Shown one piece after another: positions 47,209 through 60,404 of a stretch of DNA of 64,000 nucleotides. Origin of the DNA: Vitis vinifera (Eukaryota > Streptophyta > Magnoliopsida > Vitales > Vitaceae). The notes under the pieces were generated by a model, which was not told the DNA's origin, did no database searches, and was given only the letters and a program-made list of their open reading frames with translations. The stretch covers positions 20,993,501 through 21,057,500 of the forward strand of contig NC_081812.1 in assembly GCF_030704535.1 (NCBI RefSeq), read 5' to 3'. A program made the translations under genes and the position numbers. The number at the start of each line of letters is the position of its first letter. Within the stretch, counting starts at the first letter, position 1.

Positions 47209-49563
47209 TCTGTGCATAAGATCACATCTCACAAACAATTCACCCACACTACTCCAACCTAATATCCTTTTTATAAGTTTAGGTTGAGTATAATGCATTT
47301 GTATCAAATTCACATCAACTTGTGTAACTTGTCGAATAAATAGGCAATTTTTTAGTGAATTCACATGACACAAATTCGTATCAACTCACGTAATTTTATT
47401 TAATAAATAAGTTATTTTTTAAGTAAACCTACATAACACAAACCCGAATGGACCTATTTTATAATCTTGTTGATTAATCTAATTATAATTTTAAACCATA
47501 TAATGCATATTTAATTTGCTTTTAATTTGTTTTTAAATAACTTAATTTAGTCATAAATATATTTGGTTAAAACATAAATCATATAATTTTATACCAAATT
47601 AATTCATACTAATTACTAACATGAGAATTGAATTATTAAATAGGTTAGATATGTTACACAATGCATCACTTGTTTAATAATTATATAATATATAGGTTTA
47701 TTTTTTGATACGATTATTATTAGTGCCGGATTTGGGTTAAGCTATGTAATAGAATGTTTAAGTTTTGACACAAATACAAACAAGATCCATTAATAGAATG
47801 CTGCCTTATATGAGATTGAGGGCATATTTCAAAACTTTTATTGAAAATGATTTTTTTTTTCTTGGAATTTTTAAAAGCTTATAATCTTTTTTAAATGAAG
47901 TAATGAGAATATATTCTTAAAATATGTTTTTAAAAAAAAAATAGATTTGACATGTTTCTAAGCGTTTTTAATAAAATATGTTGAGAAATAATTGAAAATA
48001 TGAAAAATATTTAACAAATTCTACATTATATATAGATACATAATATCTTTATAGAGAATAAATAAAAAAACAGTGTTTTCATTTTTAAGTTTGGTTTTTT
48101 TTTTGGTGAAAATAATTGAAATCTATTATTAACAACTTTTCTTAAAAACTATTTTTGAAAGTTGTCACACATCCTTGATTTTCAAATTGAATAATCCTGA
48201 CCCCAATTTGGAAAATTTAGCAGGGTTTTAATGATCCTAAAAATATGATTGGCTCCTCCTTGTGAATGTAAAGCGAAATGCAATGTAGAAGAGTTGTAGA
48301 AGCAATAGTTGGAAAACATAAAGGGCACCAAATGTTTGGGGCAATTTTGGGAGTGGCATCATGGTCTTGGTTGTGATGGTGGTGAAGTAGGAGATGTAAT
48401 AGGAAGTTACGAACATGCGTGGTTGTGGTGGGGTTATTGTGTCCGGATGTCCATCGAGTATTAATGGGGTTTGGGGCTATGATCTTCGGCAGGGGCTTGT
48501 CTAATTGTGGGACGCAGTCCCTGACTTCCCACCCATGCAGTCCACCAATGCCCTGCCCTCTGCTTGGTTTGTTTTGTTTTGGGAGTCAAACACCCTCTCA
48601 ATTGCATTACATAGCACTGCACTGCTCTGCTTCCTCGCTTGCAAGAGGTCCAATCATGGGGAATATCAGATCCCAGCACCTGCTCATCATTAGTTTCTGT
48701 TTTTTCTTTTTTCTTTTTTGGCATTAGGAGCTTTTGTCTCCTTCTCCAAATGAAACTCAACTAAGAAACAATGCCCCGGTTTTGCTGTAAAAGTTTTACA
48801 CAATGGAAATGGGTCATAAAGGTTGAATAATAGAGAGACTTTGTTCCAAGAGCATCACAAAGAAACTAAGTGCGCAGATTATGACAACTATTAGCCCCAG
48901 GGATTTCACTTTTCAGGTAGGTCATACATATCAGCATTCACTCCCATCAACTGGTGGGATGGCTCTAATTGGCAACCATAATAAGCCTTTTCCCTTTTCC
49001 TCCTTTCATAAGGCAAAGCTGGGTTGAAGGACAAGGCACCCACCCAGATTCCAGACGTCTTTCAGTCTGTTCCCTGAGTGACATACAAGAGAGTTCAGAC
49101 CACTACTATTCTGAGACAAAAATTAAATTGTATAGGCACTAAAATAGAAAAGAATTAACATATTAATGCATTATTGGGCAATCTCTGGTTTATCAGAATA
49201 CAAGAAGACTCTCACTCAAAGCCAACAAGAAGATTGCTGACTCATCATTGACATTCCTTTATAAACATATACAAGTACCAAGGATGACCACCAAAGACAC
49301 CATGTACTAACAAGGCGCCCTATTCCCAAATCCCAATTGGGGAACACAAAGTTCCAAATCACTTTACAGAATATCTTCTGAAGCAGCTACAAAAATGCAA
49401 CACCAAATGAACAATCATCACTGTGTTGCCCGCGTTGGACATGACTCACTATGTTGGCTGAGTCGGTGTTATGTACTGTGCACTCTCTGACACATAAGCA
49501 AAAAACAAAAAAATTAAATGAAATATAGAGCACTTCTTTATTTAGTTCGAAGTCACAAGTCTT
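47209..49563. other. Intergenic region, no gene recognised
   Basis: The stretch is AT-rich with T-runs. Around 47,240-47,480 the repeated words CACATGACACAAATTCGTAT and CTACATAACACAAACCCGAA suggest an old repeat. A GC-richer patch at 48,400-48,720 has overlapping frames on both strands but no family motif. Confidence 0.35.
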
Positions 49564-52268
49564 CTATGAAACAGGCTTCTTCCAGCTCCAAGAATTTCCT
49601 GCTTTGCCTGATCCATGGTGACTCACTGGACCGCAATGATGTATGGTGTTCCTTGGCTGCGAAGCAGCCTTCTTATCCAAAAATGACCCTTCATCAAACA
49701 AAAAATTTGCTCTCTTCCTCCCTCCACTCCTCCATCCACGATCTGCCTGATACTCATTATCATGAAACCTTGAGGATCGATACCTTGACATATAACCTAC
49801 CTCCTCCCCCCTGCTATTCCCGTTCCCTGTTCCCCAAACTCCACCAGCTCTTCTATCTTTCAGATTCTCCAAATCGTTATACTTATTCTCATACTGGTTC
49901 CAACCTGATGAATTATTCCATCCATCTTTCCATATAGGTACTTCCATGGCCCCATAATAGTCCCCCCATCCTGTTGCTTCCACAGGCTGGTGGTCCCAGT
50001 CTCCCCATCCTGTTGCTTTCACAGGCTCATTAGAATTTCCCCATCCTGTTGCTTTCACAGGCTCATTAGTATTTCCCCATCCCGTTGCTTCCACAGGCTC
50101 CCCACAATCTCCCCATCCTGTTGCTTCCACAGGCTCCTCAGAATCTCCCCAGCCTGTTGCTTTTACAGCTCCCTTATTCTGAGTACAACTAAGTTCCCAA
50201 GGATTATCCACATTTTGATTATGATGCCATAATCCAGGACCTGAAGGAATATCAGCTGCTTTCCCAATATCCTCTTCAGCATCCCCCCATCCAGTGCATG
50301 AAAATGATTGATTTAGTAGGAGGAGAGAATTACCAAGACTTGAAACCTTTTCACTTTTAACACAATCATCAGGATCCACAGGTTCCCGCTCCAAGTCCAA
50401 TATCATCTCAGGATCAATGCTACAGTTCCAATCAATTTCATCAATATAAATATCCGGATCAGGCAATGATATGTCACAGGGGAGACCATTAATCTGTGCC
50501 CAAAATCGGTTTTTTGCATTGTGGAATGCCTCTTCACCTGCAGAGTCATTCCACTGCAGCACATTATCATAGAGGTATATGAATCTCTTGTTTTCCAAGA
50601 GCCTTTGCCAAGAAAATGATCCAACGGAACTGCAGAATTTCTTCTCCCATGAAGGTACAGTGGGCTGCCAATTGCCTGTGAAACAAAGCAGAGGTAAAGT
50701 GTCAGATTAATTACTAGAACAAAACCCACTTATCATATTTGGACCAGAAGCATAATATTTTCCAAAGGGGGAAAATAAAGTATAATTGCTAGAAAGGGGA
50801 GCAGAATATATGCAATTAGAAACAGGAATGGGAAATAAATTCTAAAAGGGAGTTGCTTAATGTAGAACTGAAAATGCTCAAACTTGTCAGAGGAACCCAT
50901 AGAAAGCATAAAGAGGAAGAGAGTGGAACAGGTAAGCAAAACAACTATGAAGCAACTCCACAAGTCAGAAATTTGAATTTCTCCAACACTCATCATTTTT
51001 CCACTGCATTAAGTATGTCATTAACCCATTTCCAAAGTCCACTTCTCGCCATTTTTTGGTGAGATATTTGTTACTCGAATCTTCCCTTTATTTACTCGAA
51101 TGTTTCCAAAATTCTCCACTTTTCCAGAGTCACATCCACCATATTTTTTTTGGGTGTTTTCGACATCCGTTACATGAATGTTTTCAAAATTCTCCACATT
51201 TTTAAAGTCCGCATCCAACGTCTCTTGGGTGTTTTCAACATCCGTTAGTCGAATGTCTCCCTTACCCTGAATATTTCCCAATTATGGAACTTGCAACAGA
51301 TCATTTGAACAGAAAAGCCAAAAAGTATAACAGAACTAACGACTTTCCAGAGTTTCCCAGCAGCCATGCAAAAGTTTACAAATTTCCATGACTAACACAA
51401 TTAGGACCTCTAATATTTAGAACAACAATAAAATATGAACTACCTTCAATTCCCTAATTATCACTCATCAAACAAAAGCATTAAAGAGAACAAAGTAAAC
51501 CTACCACAAACCCTGAACAGCTATAAGAGAAGTCACTGTATCTTACTTAAAATAACTAAATCATTGAAGGAATCCAACCTTTTTAATGCTCTAGAAAAGA
51601 AAGTGAACAAATTAAAAGGTGCGAAACCCTAGTCAGTAGAGATCAATGAGAACGTAACAGAAACCATCGACTACAAATATATTCAATTTGATCACAAATG
51701 CAATCATAAACAGACTTAAAACCCTAATATAAAAAATCCCAATCTGAAACAGTGTGAAAAAAACCGCTCTCACAATCAAGCAGAAACTTCAACTTTAAAT
51801 AAACAAAACCCTAAACTTCATAGCAACCGCCTTAAACACAATAATCAAGAACAAGCGTCAAAAAAGTCAGAGAACAAACCCACCTATATAACAAAAACCC
51901 ATTGAGGAGAAACTGAACATGAGGAATTTTACAGACCATTACTCAACTAAGAGGATTCTTCGTTTTTCTATCTAAGGCAACAAAACTAAAGAAAACGCAT
52001 TCGAAAATTCAAGACTTAAACAATTAAAAAGAAGAGTTTTCAAAATCGGAAAGAACCCATTAGCTGAGACCAAAATCCCATCAAAAGACGCCATCACCGC
52101 AAAAAAACCAACGAAGAATTACTCATACAAAAGATTGAAAAACGATCAAAGGAAAAAAACCACCAGAAACCACACAAAACACGCACCCAGCGGAGGCTTC
52201 CTGTTGAGTGATCTCGTCTTCTGAGATTCTTGATGATGGTAATCACCTTGTCGTCTCCGACCACCCAT
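49564..52268 (-). CDS. Uncharacterised plant protein with GWG (WG/GW) repeats
   Basis: The two exons are 52268-52187 and 50675-49564 (82 + 1,112 nt, 397 aa). The intron is GT-AG and splits a Gly codon. I recognise no named domain. The N-terminal region (residues 1-125) looks conserved-type: MGGRRRQGDYHH, NWQPTVPSWEKKFC, a Trp-rich YLYDNVLQWNDSAGEEAF, then RFWAQINGLPCDISLPDPDI. Residues 154-159 (CTGWGD) and about 200-268 carry seven GWG motifs. Six form a tandem array with consensus ATGWGD(x)4PVE in 12-13-residue units. More Trp-Gly pairs follow (DGWNN, SGWNQ, GVWGTG, RGWRSGG), then a basic, Gly/Arg/Ser-rich tail. Trp-Gly repeats flanked by acidic residues resemble Argonaute-hook platforms, but low complexity alone could produce them. 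The function is unknown. Confidence 0.85.
49954..50160 (-). repeat. 36-bp coding minisatellite (GWG repeats)
   Basis: Six units with core CCTGTTGCTTxCACAGGCTC on the plus strand encode ATGWGx..EPVE/K. Units differ mainly at the four residues after GWG. The two middle units are nearly identical, which suggests recent unequal exchange. Confidence 0.9.
51080..51262. repeat. About 80-bp tandem repeat in the GW-protein intron
   Basis: CGAATGTTTCCAAAATTCTC / TGAATGTTTTCAAAATTCTC and GGGTGTTTTCxACATCCGTT recur at about 80-bp spacing for roughly 2.5 units. It is intronic, with no sign of coding. Confidence 0.7.
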
Positions 52269-52659
52269 TCTCAGAACCCAAAGCCAGCCAACACCAAAAA
52301 GGCCTGGTTCCAGGACAAGAAGAGATCGGTGTCAGACAAACTGCGTTTTCCGCACAGAAACAAAGCTAAAATAACAAATAAACAAAACTGAAAGAAGAAG
52401 AAAAAGAAATACCAGGAATCGCAGAGAATAGGAGATGGGGCCTGACAGAGATTTGATCAGAGTTCCAAAAATGGTTTGATTGATCCGAAAAAAGTTGTTG
52501 CGTATTGAAACGAGTTTGGAGCGAATTGCGAATGGGAAGGCCTCAGAGGTTGTCTCGATATCACTCTGATGCGCCCATTGGCATTGTATTTATAGCCCCT
52601 GTCTTTCATGTAATTTGGAAACTATATTTGGTTTCCTTCTCTGATTACGAATTTACGAC

Positions 52660-52745
52660 TGAGTCACGTGTAATTGACACGGTTAGTTTCCCACTCTCTT
52701 TCCCTCCCCGTGTACTTCACGCTCGCGGTCGCTGCACACGTGGAG
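52660..52745 (-). promoter_or_regulatory. Two CACGTG-type motifs upstream of the GW-protein gene
   Basis: CACGTG at 52,665-52,670 and the ABRE-like ACACGTGG at 52,736-52,743 lie about 400-480 bp upstream of the start codon. Such G-boxes bind bZIP or bHLH factors. Their use here is inference. Confidence 0.4.
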
Positions 52746-55700
52746 GCTGCTGGTGCATCCGTTACTATTTCTTTGCCATCTTTCTCTTTTAAGTACGTCG
52801 TTTATTTTGGGAAAGATAAAATTGATGATATATTTGGGTTAATTGTATACGAATATCTTTAAGAATGAAATTTTACGCAATCTTTCCCTTCCTTTACAAA
52901 TAAGGGATTGCATTTTCATTGGATAAAAATCCCGACTTCTATTCTAATTCAAACTCTATTTCCTACTTTAATTTAAACAAATAACAAATTCTAGCTTAAT
53001 TTAAATTCTATATTCTACTTTAATTACAATTAATAATAGTTTTCTACCTATAATTTAAAATCTATATCATATTTTAATTCAGATTAACAATAAGCAGATA
53101 AATAAAAAGATAAACATTAACTTTCTCTAATCTTTTTAATTAAATAATTATAATTTTTTTATTTTCGATAAGAAAATATTTAACAAATAAATCATTGAGC
53201 CTCAAGCCAAAAATGATTTCATCTATTTAGGTCAATTAAGGAAAATAATAAAAGATGACAAAAAATAGGAGGATAGCAAAGCATATAATGAAAATAATAA
53301 AGACGATATACAAAATTAGAATGACATGAAAATAATAAAAATGATGCACAAAATTATAAAAGGAAATGTCTAAAAATTAAACACATAATAATAATAAAAA
53401 TATTTCTTTAAATTTAAAATAATTAAATATTAATAATATTTAATTCTATAAAAGTTATATTTATTTTCATATAATTATGTATGAATTTCTAAAAATAAAT
53501 AATAAAACAAATTATACTATCATATCAACTGAGGAAACTAGTATAGGTCTAGAGGGGTATTAAATTCCCATTAAAGTTATATATAAAAAAAAAACTTAAT
53601 AATTGAACCAAATTTACTTTTTTATGTGACATTGCCCTCCTTCCAAATAAAATTGGAGTAGTATATACTTTTAAAATATCTACAGATCATACCAACATCA
53701 AATTCTTATGGAATAAAGCGACAATATATGCCTATTAAGAGATGGTGGAAAAATATTCTAAATAAAAATGTGTCTTGATGAACTTTGATGTGATGGAGTG
53801 TCGACACGCGCTTATGAGACGAGTTGTGGCGCGAGTGGCTGAGTGTTATGTTGAATGCGGTTTTTGGCGAGTCGGTGACCGAACTGGACTAAAAAGAATT
53901 CATAAATTGACGAAAATACCCTTGTCGAACTAGTTTCAGAAATTTCAAACTCACCTACTGCGAATTGAGAGAGGTTACGCCTCGTGGGTCAAATTTTAAG
54001 TTTTAAAATGTGGGTCAAATTTCTTTGAATGACGATTTCACCCTCACACGTTATTTCAATATTACCATACGAGCACCTATAGACTATCGTAGAGCAGCAA
54101 TTTTATTGGTCCGAGGGTACTTTGGGAATTCATGGTTTCATGATTACTTAACCTAGGACCTATGATGATTAGGAAGAACGTGGGAAAAGTAAACAAAGAG
54201 CACCCGCGCTTGCATGCACAATGTTTTCCATTATTTATTTATTATTTATTTTTTCATTCTTAGGTTTGACTTCAATTCAAGTGTTGTCTCTGAAAATTAC
54301 ACATGGGTCCCACCATGGAATGAAAATAGTAGTGTTTTTAAGATATTTCCCGGTCAGAATTAGAACAAATCATTATTAGAATATGAAATATTTTGTTGTG
54401 ATTCTTTTTCAAATTACTTCTCTACCACCAAAATTTGTTGTTTCCTTAGTAATGATCAAACCCGGTCTCTTTTTGTTTTTTCCTCCTAATAAAATTTAAG
54501 TTGAAATCATATAAAAACCGACATCAAATTATAAAATATATTAAATCGAGTACAAATAATTAAAAAAATACCTCGTATTTTATTTGTGAGTTAACTAGAA
54601 AGTCATTAATAACTTTGTAATAACATATATTCTTGTAAAAATAGTTTTTTATTATTGGTTGTTAGGTTTTTTTTCCTTAATAAAATTTTTCCATGTAATT
54701 GAAAAAATATATAAGAAACAATTTTGACTTAAGAGAGTTTTTTTTTTTTTTTGGGTAATGTCCTTTCATGAGAAGTGTTTCTTGCCCTTATACATAGGCT
54801 TATGCCAAATCATGTAAATCGTTTCACACGATGAGATTTAATTAATTGCACTTTTTGATACTATTATGATTTGTAATTAGATGAAGTAGACGAGAGGATT
54901 AAGGGTATGTTGGGGAGGCAAGGGCAAGTTGGCGTGTAGGCAGAATGATGGGGAACAAAGCAGGAGGAAAATAGAAGAAGAATGTGCGGTGGGAGTCATT
55001 CAAGTATTGGATGGGTGGTAGACAAATGATAGTGATTCCAAGTCCAAGTCCAAGTACATTGAAATGGAATATGCCAAACCACCCTAGCCACCGGAATTGT
55101 TTATTTATTTATTAATTTTAATAAAGAAAATCAACAACCTATTCATAATAATCCACGTTCAACCATTTTTTTTAATTTTTTTTTTTAAATTCTGAATTCA
55201 ACTAACTCATTTGCAAATTAATTAATGTTGAGTAAGAGAGTTCAAACTTTTATGGTATTTGAAATCTTTACCAAATTTAAATTTAATTTTAGAGTCATCA
55301 TTTAATATCACAACCTCCTCCATGTGCATGATGACAGTTGTTCTTGCTACGTCTTGTCTCACAGCCATCAAGGGTGATGAAGCAAAAGCCACCACTGTTC
55401 AAAGATTAGCTTGTCTGCTGATTTGCATGATGGCAAAGTGACCCCACAGCACCACATCAATCTACTTTGCTTCACACTGAAAAAATGGCCAAAAGCATCG
55501 ACTTCCACTCCTTATGAAATGATTAAAACTGACCACTCTTAATCGACTTTGGTATTTGCCTTAAATCATAATGAAGTTTCATCATTATTAAGATGGTTTT
55601 AAAATGCATGCAGTATCAATCTTCAATCCTAAGAATCTTTTGATGGTTTCTATTGCATATTTATTGCTAATTTTCATGGCCTCCTGTTGCACAATATTCT

Positions 55701-57794
55701 CTCGTGACTTAGTTAATAAGCATTACACAAAATTTTGCATTTAAGCTAATTACTAATTGGGTTTGACCATCGCAATCCATACTCCAATAATCTTTTTTGA
55801 AGGTTATTGCTTGAGGAATGATGTTGTCTTTTAAGTGATTGTATTCATGAGTCCAAAACTTTGTATGTGTTGGGTTCTTTTTGGTCCTACATAGGATGGA
55901 ACATGGTTAAAAATGATTGTGAACTTGTCGAAATAGGTTTACTTTTTGACCTTTTGAGGTCTTTGATCAATCTTACCACTTGCATTAATTATGTTGCAAT
56001 ATGCTCTTAGTTTGTTATGTGTATTCTATTGATTGGATCACTAACTTAATTATATTGATTATGTTGCAATATGTTTTTGGTTTTAATTTTGATCGAGTCA
56101 CATGTATTCTATTAATTAGACCCCAAACTTAGTTACATTGATTATGTTGCAATATGCTATTGGTTTTAATTTTGATTGAATTACACGTATTATATTGATT
56201 AGACCATGAACTTAATTGCAATATTGATTATGTTGTAATATGTTTTTGGTTTTTTGGCTGTTGGAAGAAACTATCAGAGGATTATATATAACAAGTTGAT
56301 TATGCCGAAAACATGTCATTTTATTGATTAGGCCATGACTGTATATAAGTGTGGGAGCAGGTTGTGTTGGATGATAGAATAATAGTATTTCACACTTGCT
56401 TTTTATTGAGGTTTAGGTTAATTGTCATTTCTGAAATGATCCCATCGGCTAGTAACAATAGTTGCATTGATTTCGAAAAGACATTGGAGCTAGTTAAGAT
56501 AACTTTTTCGTACCCCTATCCACTCCATAGATACTACATTGGATGCTAAAATTTCGATAGGAACAAATGAATTAATGTGGCATGAATGATCTAGGAGAAT
56601 GTCTTTACTATGACTTCCCTCGTAATGGTGCTAAATCATCACCATTTATTAATTAGACTCCTTATTTCAACCATAATTGTTTAATTCTTTTTAAGGATGG
56701 GACACTGCATGGATATGATTCCATGATTTGAAAGAAACAAATTAAAATTTATAGATAAGGATTTCCCATTTATGACTTGTGACTAACTACATTAAACCTT
56801 ATTACTGAAGATAGGGAAAAATTATCGCTTTTGATAACGAAGAGATATAATTGAAGAGGTTGATAATATGATATCTTCTTGTTCTTGTTCTCCTTTTTAT
56901 ATGTGGTAATCTAACCATCTTTAGCCTATCATCGATTTTAACTTCCAATTGATCTTCAAAGTCAAATTCCGATCCTAATTCCTTTATCTATACCCTTAAC
57001 TGCATTTCATTCCTTTAAATTGTGTACTTTTAAGTGGATACAATTAACTTGACTAGAAGTTTCCATTATCCATGCTTATTAGGTGAAACAAAATAATCCG
57101 TTCTTCTCTTCTTGTTGATCCAAACACCTTCAAAAAAAAAATTATAAAATATGAGCCATCGAAGTCAACTATACTCCAAAATCTTTGGATCAATAGTATT
57201 CTTTCGAGTATTCTTGAATAATTTGCAAAATGATGGCTAATGACTTCTAAAAAGAAATAAGAAAACAAATTTTTTTTCTTTGTATGAGTACTTTCATTAG
57301 TGTTGTCATCTCATTTCTTTGCTAGATTAGAGTTCCTCTTCTTATTCCAGTCTCATGTGTCCATTTTTCAAAACAAACTTAAATGTTGGAATTCAATTTG
57401 ATTCCTAGACTACCAAATCCTAAATTTAGCAAATTTGCTATTAAGATTCTTTACCCTTTTATAATATTAATGAGTTGACTGAATGAATTTGTTGTCAAAA
57501 GAGAGTGTCCAATCTCTTAGCTTAAATGATTGAGCCATTACCAATTTTGAATATAATTAAGGTGAAACAAAAATGGACCACCCATTACAAATCAAGTCTA
57601 TTGAATACATTCTATATGATTTAATTCTTATACATTTTCAAATAATTTAAACAGAGTTATAAATATCGACACTTCCGATGTTGGGGGGCAGTTTTAGCCG
57701 TTAATACCAAGAACCGCCGAAGAGGTTCTTGTCCATAGTCGTCAGCTCCGGTGCTCCGATCCTTAAAAACTTTCCGACCCATTCGACAGGGACC
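52746..57794. other. About 5-kb AT-rich intergenic region
   Basis: No coding exon is recognised. A small frame at 55,259-55,441 has no supporting features. The stretch holds the tandem repeat at 55,985-56,255 and, close to 57,795, the probable PAP16-like promoter. Confidence 0.4.
55985..56255. repeat. Tandem repeat, 71-86-bp unit, four copies
   Basis: The core TTATGTTGCAATATG recurs near 55,989, 56,060, 56,142 and 56,228. It is followed by TTTTTGGTTTTAATTTTGAT and a TGTATTCTATTGATTAGACC-like segment. Copies have diverged by indels. Confidence 0.75.
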
Positions 57795-60404
57795 ATGTCA
57801 CTCACGTCTCTCTATATTCTCTTTCCTCTAATCTTGACCATTGGATTCGGAAGTTCCTCGGAGGAGCATGACGCCTTGCCGCTAAACTATCTTCAAGTGC
57901 GCCCGGGGTCATCATCGTTTAAAATTGCTCTCTTCGCTGACTTGCACTTCGGAGAGAGCGCATGGAGCGATTGGGGTCCTCTCCAAGATGTGAACTCTAT
58001 CAAAGTCATGTCCGTTGTACTGGATCAAGAAACCCCAGGTGACACTACCAAACTGATATGAAGTTTGTGAATTTTTGGGTTACGAACTTTAAGTATCTTA
58101 ACTTGGACAGCAGATTTTGTGGTATATCTTGGAGATGTGATCACTGCCAACAATATTGCAATTGGTAATGCAAGCTTGTATTGGGAAGAGGCCATATCTC
58201 CAACAAGGGCAAGAGGCATACCATGGGCTAGTGTGTTTGGGAACCACGATGATGCACCATTTGAGTGGCCACTGGAGTGGTTTTCTGCCACTGGGATTCC
58301 TCACACTCGTTGCACTCTGCCCAATTCATCAGTTTCTGGTGGGTATCAGCTTTAAGTTCTCAATTTTAGATCAATAATTTGGTGATAGCATGTTGTTCAT
58401 AAAGACATGGCACACGTAGCTTTATGATGATGGGTTCATTGTTATCATGCTGGATCAACAGTTTTGGATTATTGAAGAGTTGTAGTGATTGGAGATGCCC
58501 TTTGAGATGATATAGTGGACATGAGTACTAGTAGTTTAAAACTGCACGATTTTTACACGTTGGAACAAACTAGATTCAAAATGATGTCTGCTTGATCCCT
58601 TTCCTGAATGTAGTTTAAATGGCATCATTTAGAGGATCAAAATAAGAGAAAAGAAAAAAACAAAGAGCAAAATGATTGTATTTTGATAGCTAGCTTTGAT
58701 TGTTCTAAGGTGCAAATATGTCATTTATTTGGTGCATGGCTTTGGTCAATAAATGGTAACAAGTAAAGAAGGAGAATGGTCTTATTTCTGAATTCAATAT
58801 ATGGCTCCATTTCATATTACATTTCTTAACTACCAAGGGTAATGATTTCCATTTCAGGGGAAGAAGAGTGCAGTTTCAGAGGTACACGCCGTATAGAGCT
58901 AATGGAAAATGAGATTAAGCAAAACAATCTGTCATACTCGATAAATGGTCCTAAAGATCTTTGGCCAAGCATATCCAACTTTGTTCTTCAAGTTTCATCA
59001 TCCCAAGATCCAGACTCAGCTGTGGCACTCCTCTACTTCCTTGATTCTGGTGGTGGGTCCTACCCAGAAGTCATATCCAGCTCTCAAGCTGAATGGTTCA
59101 ACCGCAAATCCCAGGAGCTGAATCCCAGTTCTAGGTAGAATAATATGGAAACCCAACTCTTATAGCATTCCATTAGGATAGAAATGTAGTTCTAATTGAT
59201 TTTTGGTTTATTCATTGAGTTGTAGACAAATGGGGAAAGGAGGATAAAATTTGCTCATTTCTTGCTGGTTTTTTCTCTTTGGGCTGCCAAACAGGGGATG
59301 TTTGAAGACAATCAATTTTTTTTTTCCTTTTGTTCTTCTGTTTTCCCATTAAACTAAATAGACTTTTATCTAACAGTGTACCTGAGATGATCTTTTGGCA
59401 TATACCAAGTAAAGCCTACAAGAAGGTAGCTCCGAAGCTTGGAATACACAAGCCTTGTGTAGGCTCAATTAACAAGGAGGATGTTGCCACTCAAGAAGCT
59501 GAGATGGGTATCATGAAACTTCTTGTGAAAAGGCCTTCTGTTAAAGTAAGAATGCAAAACAAATTACAGAAATGCATGCACATATTCCATAAACGTTACT
59601 CAATGACATATATTACATAGATACATTTGTATTTACAGGCATAGATGGCCTGTAATGGGCTAGCCCCAAATTTTGAGCTCACATGATCTGAACATCAGAG
59701 TTGGGCTGGTAGCTCTATCAAATCTGCAGGCCAAAGAGAATTAAGCCATAACTGGGCAGGCTTTGCCTAACTTGATTCATTAACTACAAAATGGCTCTTG
59801 GCAAGCTCTGTACCCAACTGATAATTGCTCCCTGTTATATGATTTCCCAATCTTCTTTTCCCTTACCCTTCATTTCTCAGAAAACAAATGGAACATAAAT
59901 TTTTTGCATACGTTTATCTCAATCATCTAGAGAACTATTTTCCAAATGACATTTTCATGTTTTCCAAATCTGTTCTAGTGCTCACCATGTTGTTTCCATT
60001 CGAATTCGGAAAAATGATAACTAATGCAACAATGTTTATGTACCCAGACCCACCTATAGTTTTCAGTTTTCAGTCTGAGTCTTCAAAGAAGATGTTCTAG
60101 GTTAGAGCCTGAGAATAGTTGGATTTTCTGAAAGCTGAACTATTGATGCAAATGGGGTCTTACTGATATTCATCCCTCTGCATGGTGGCAGGCTGTGTTT
60201 GTAGGCCACAATCATGGATTGGACTGGTGCTGCCCCTACGAGAAGCTATGGCTATGCTTTGCTAGACACACAGGTTATGGTGGCTATGGAAACTGGGCAA
60301 GAGGAGCTAGAATTTTAGAGATCACTCAGCAACCCTTTTCTCTCAAGTCATGGATAAGGATGGAAGATGGCCAATTACACAGTGAAGTTGTCCTGAGTTC
60401 TTGA
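57795..60404 (+). CDS. PAP16: PAP16-like purple acid phosphatase (metallophosphoesterase)
   Basis: This is a calcineurin-like metallophosphoesterase of the plant PAP14/16/28/29 clade. Exons 57795-58038, 58114-58338, 58858-59134, 59377-59545 and 60192-60404 give 375 aa with GT-AG borders and consistent phases. Residues 1-20 ([20 protein letters not shown]) form a likely signal peptide, so the product is probably secreted or vacuolar. Metal-ligand motifs in order are [30 protein letters not shown] and [12 protein letters not shown]. The GDxxY motif of classical purple PAPs reads GDVIT here, so the Tyr is missing, as is usual in this small clade. Family members are often annotated as probable inactive. 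Possible N-glycosylation sites include NAS and NSS. An upstream in-frame extension lacks an ATG, which supports the chosen start. Confidence 0.9.

Noticed and set aside
48419..48760. Overlapping frames of about 100 codons on both strands
   Set aside because: Frames on both strands of the same GC-richer patch with no domain or splice context suggest chance.
55259..55441. 60-codon hydrophobic frame
   Set aside because: No upstream or downstream exon and no family resemblance could be found, so it is not reported as a gene.
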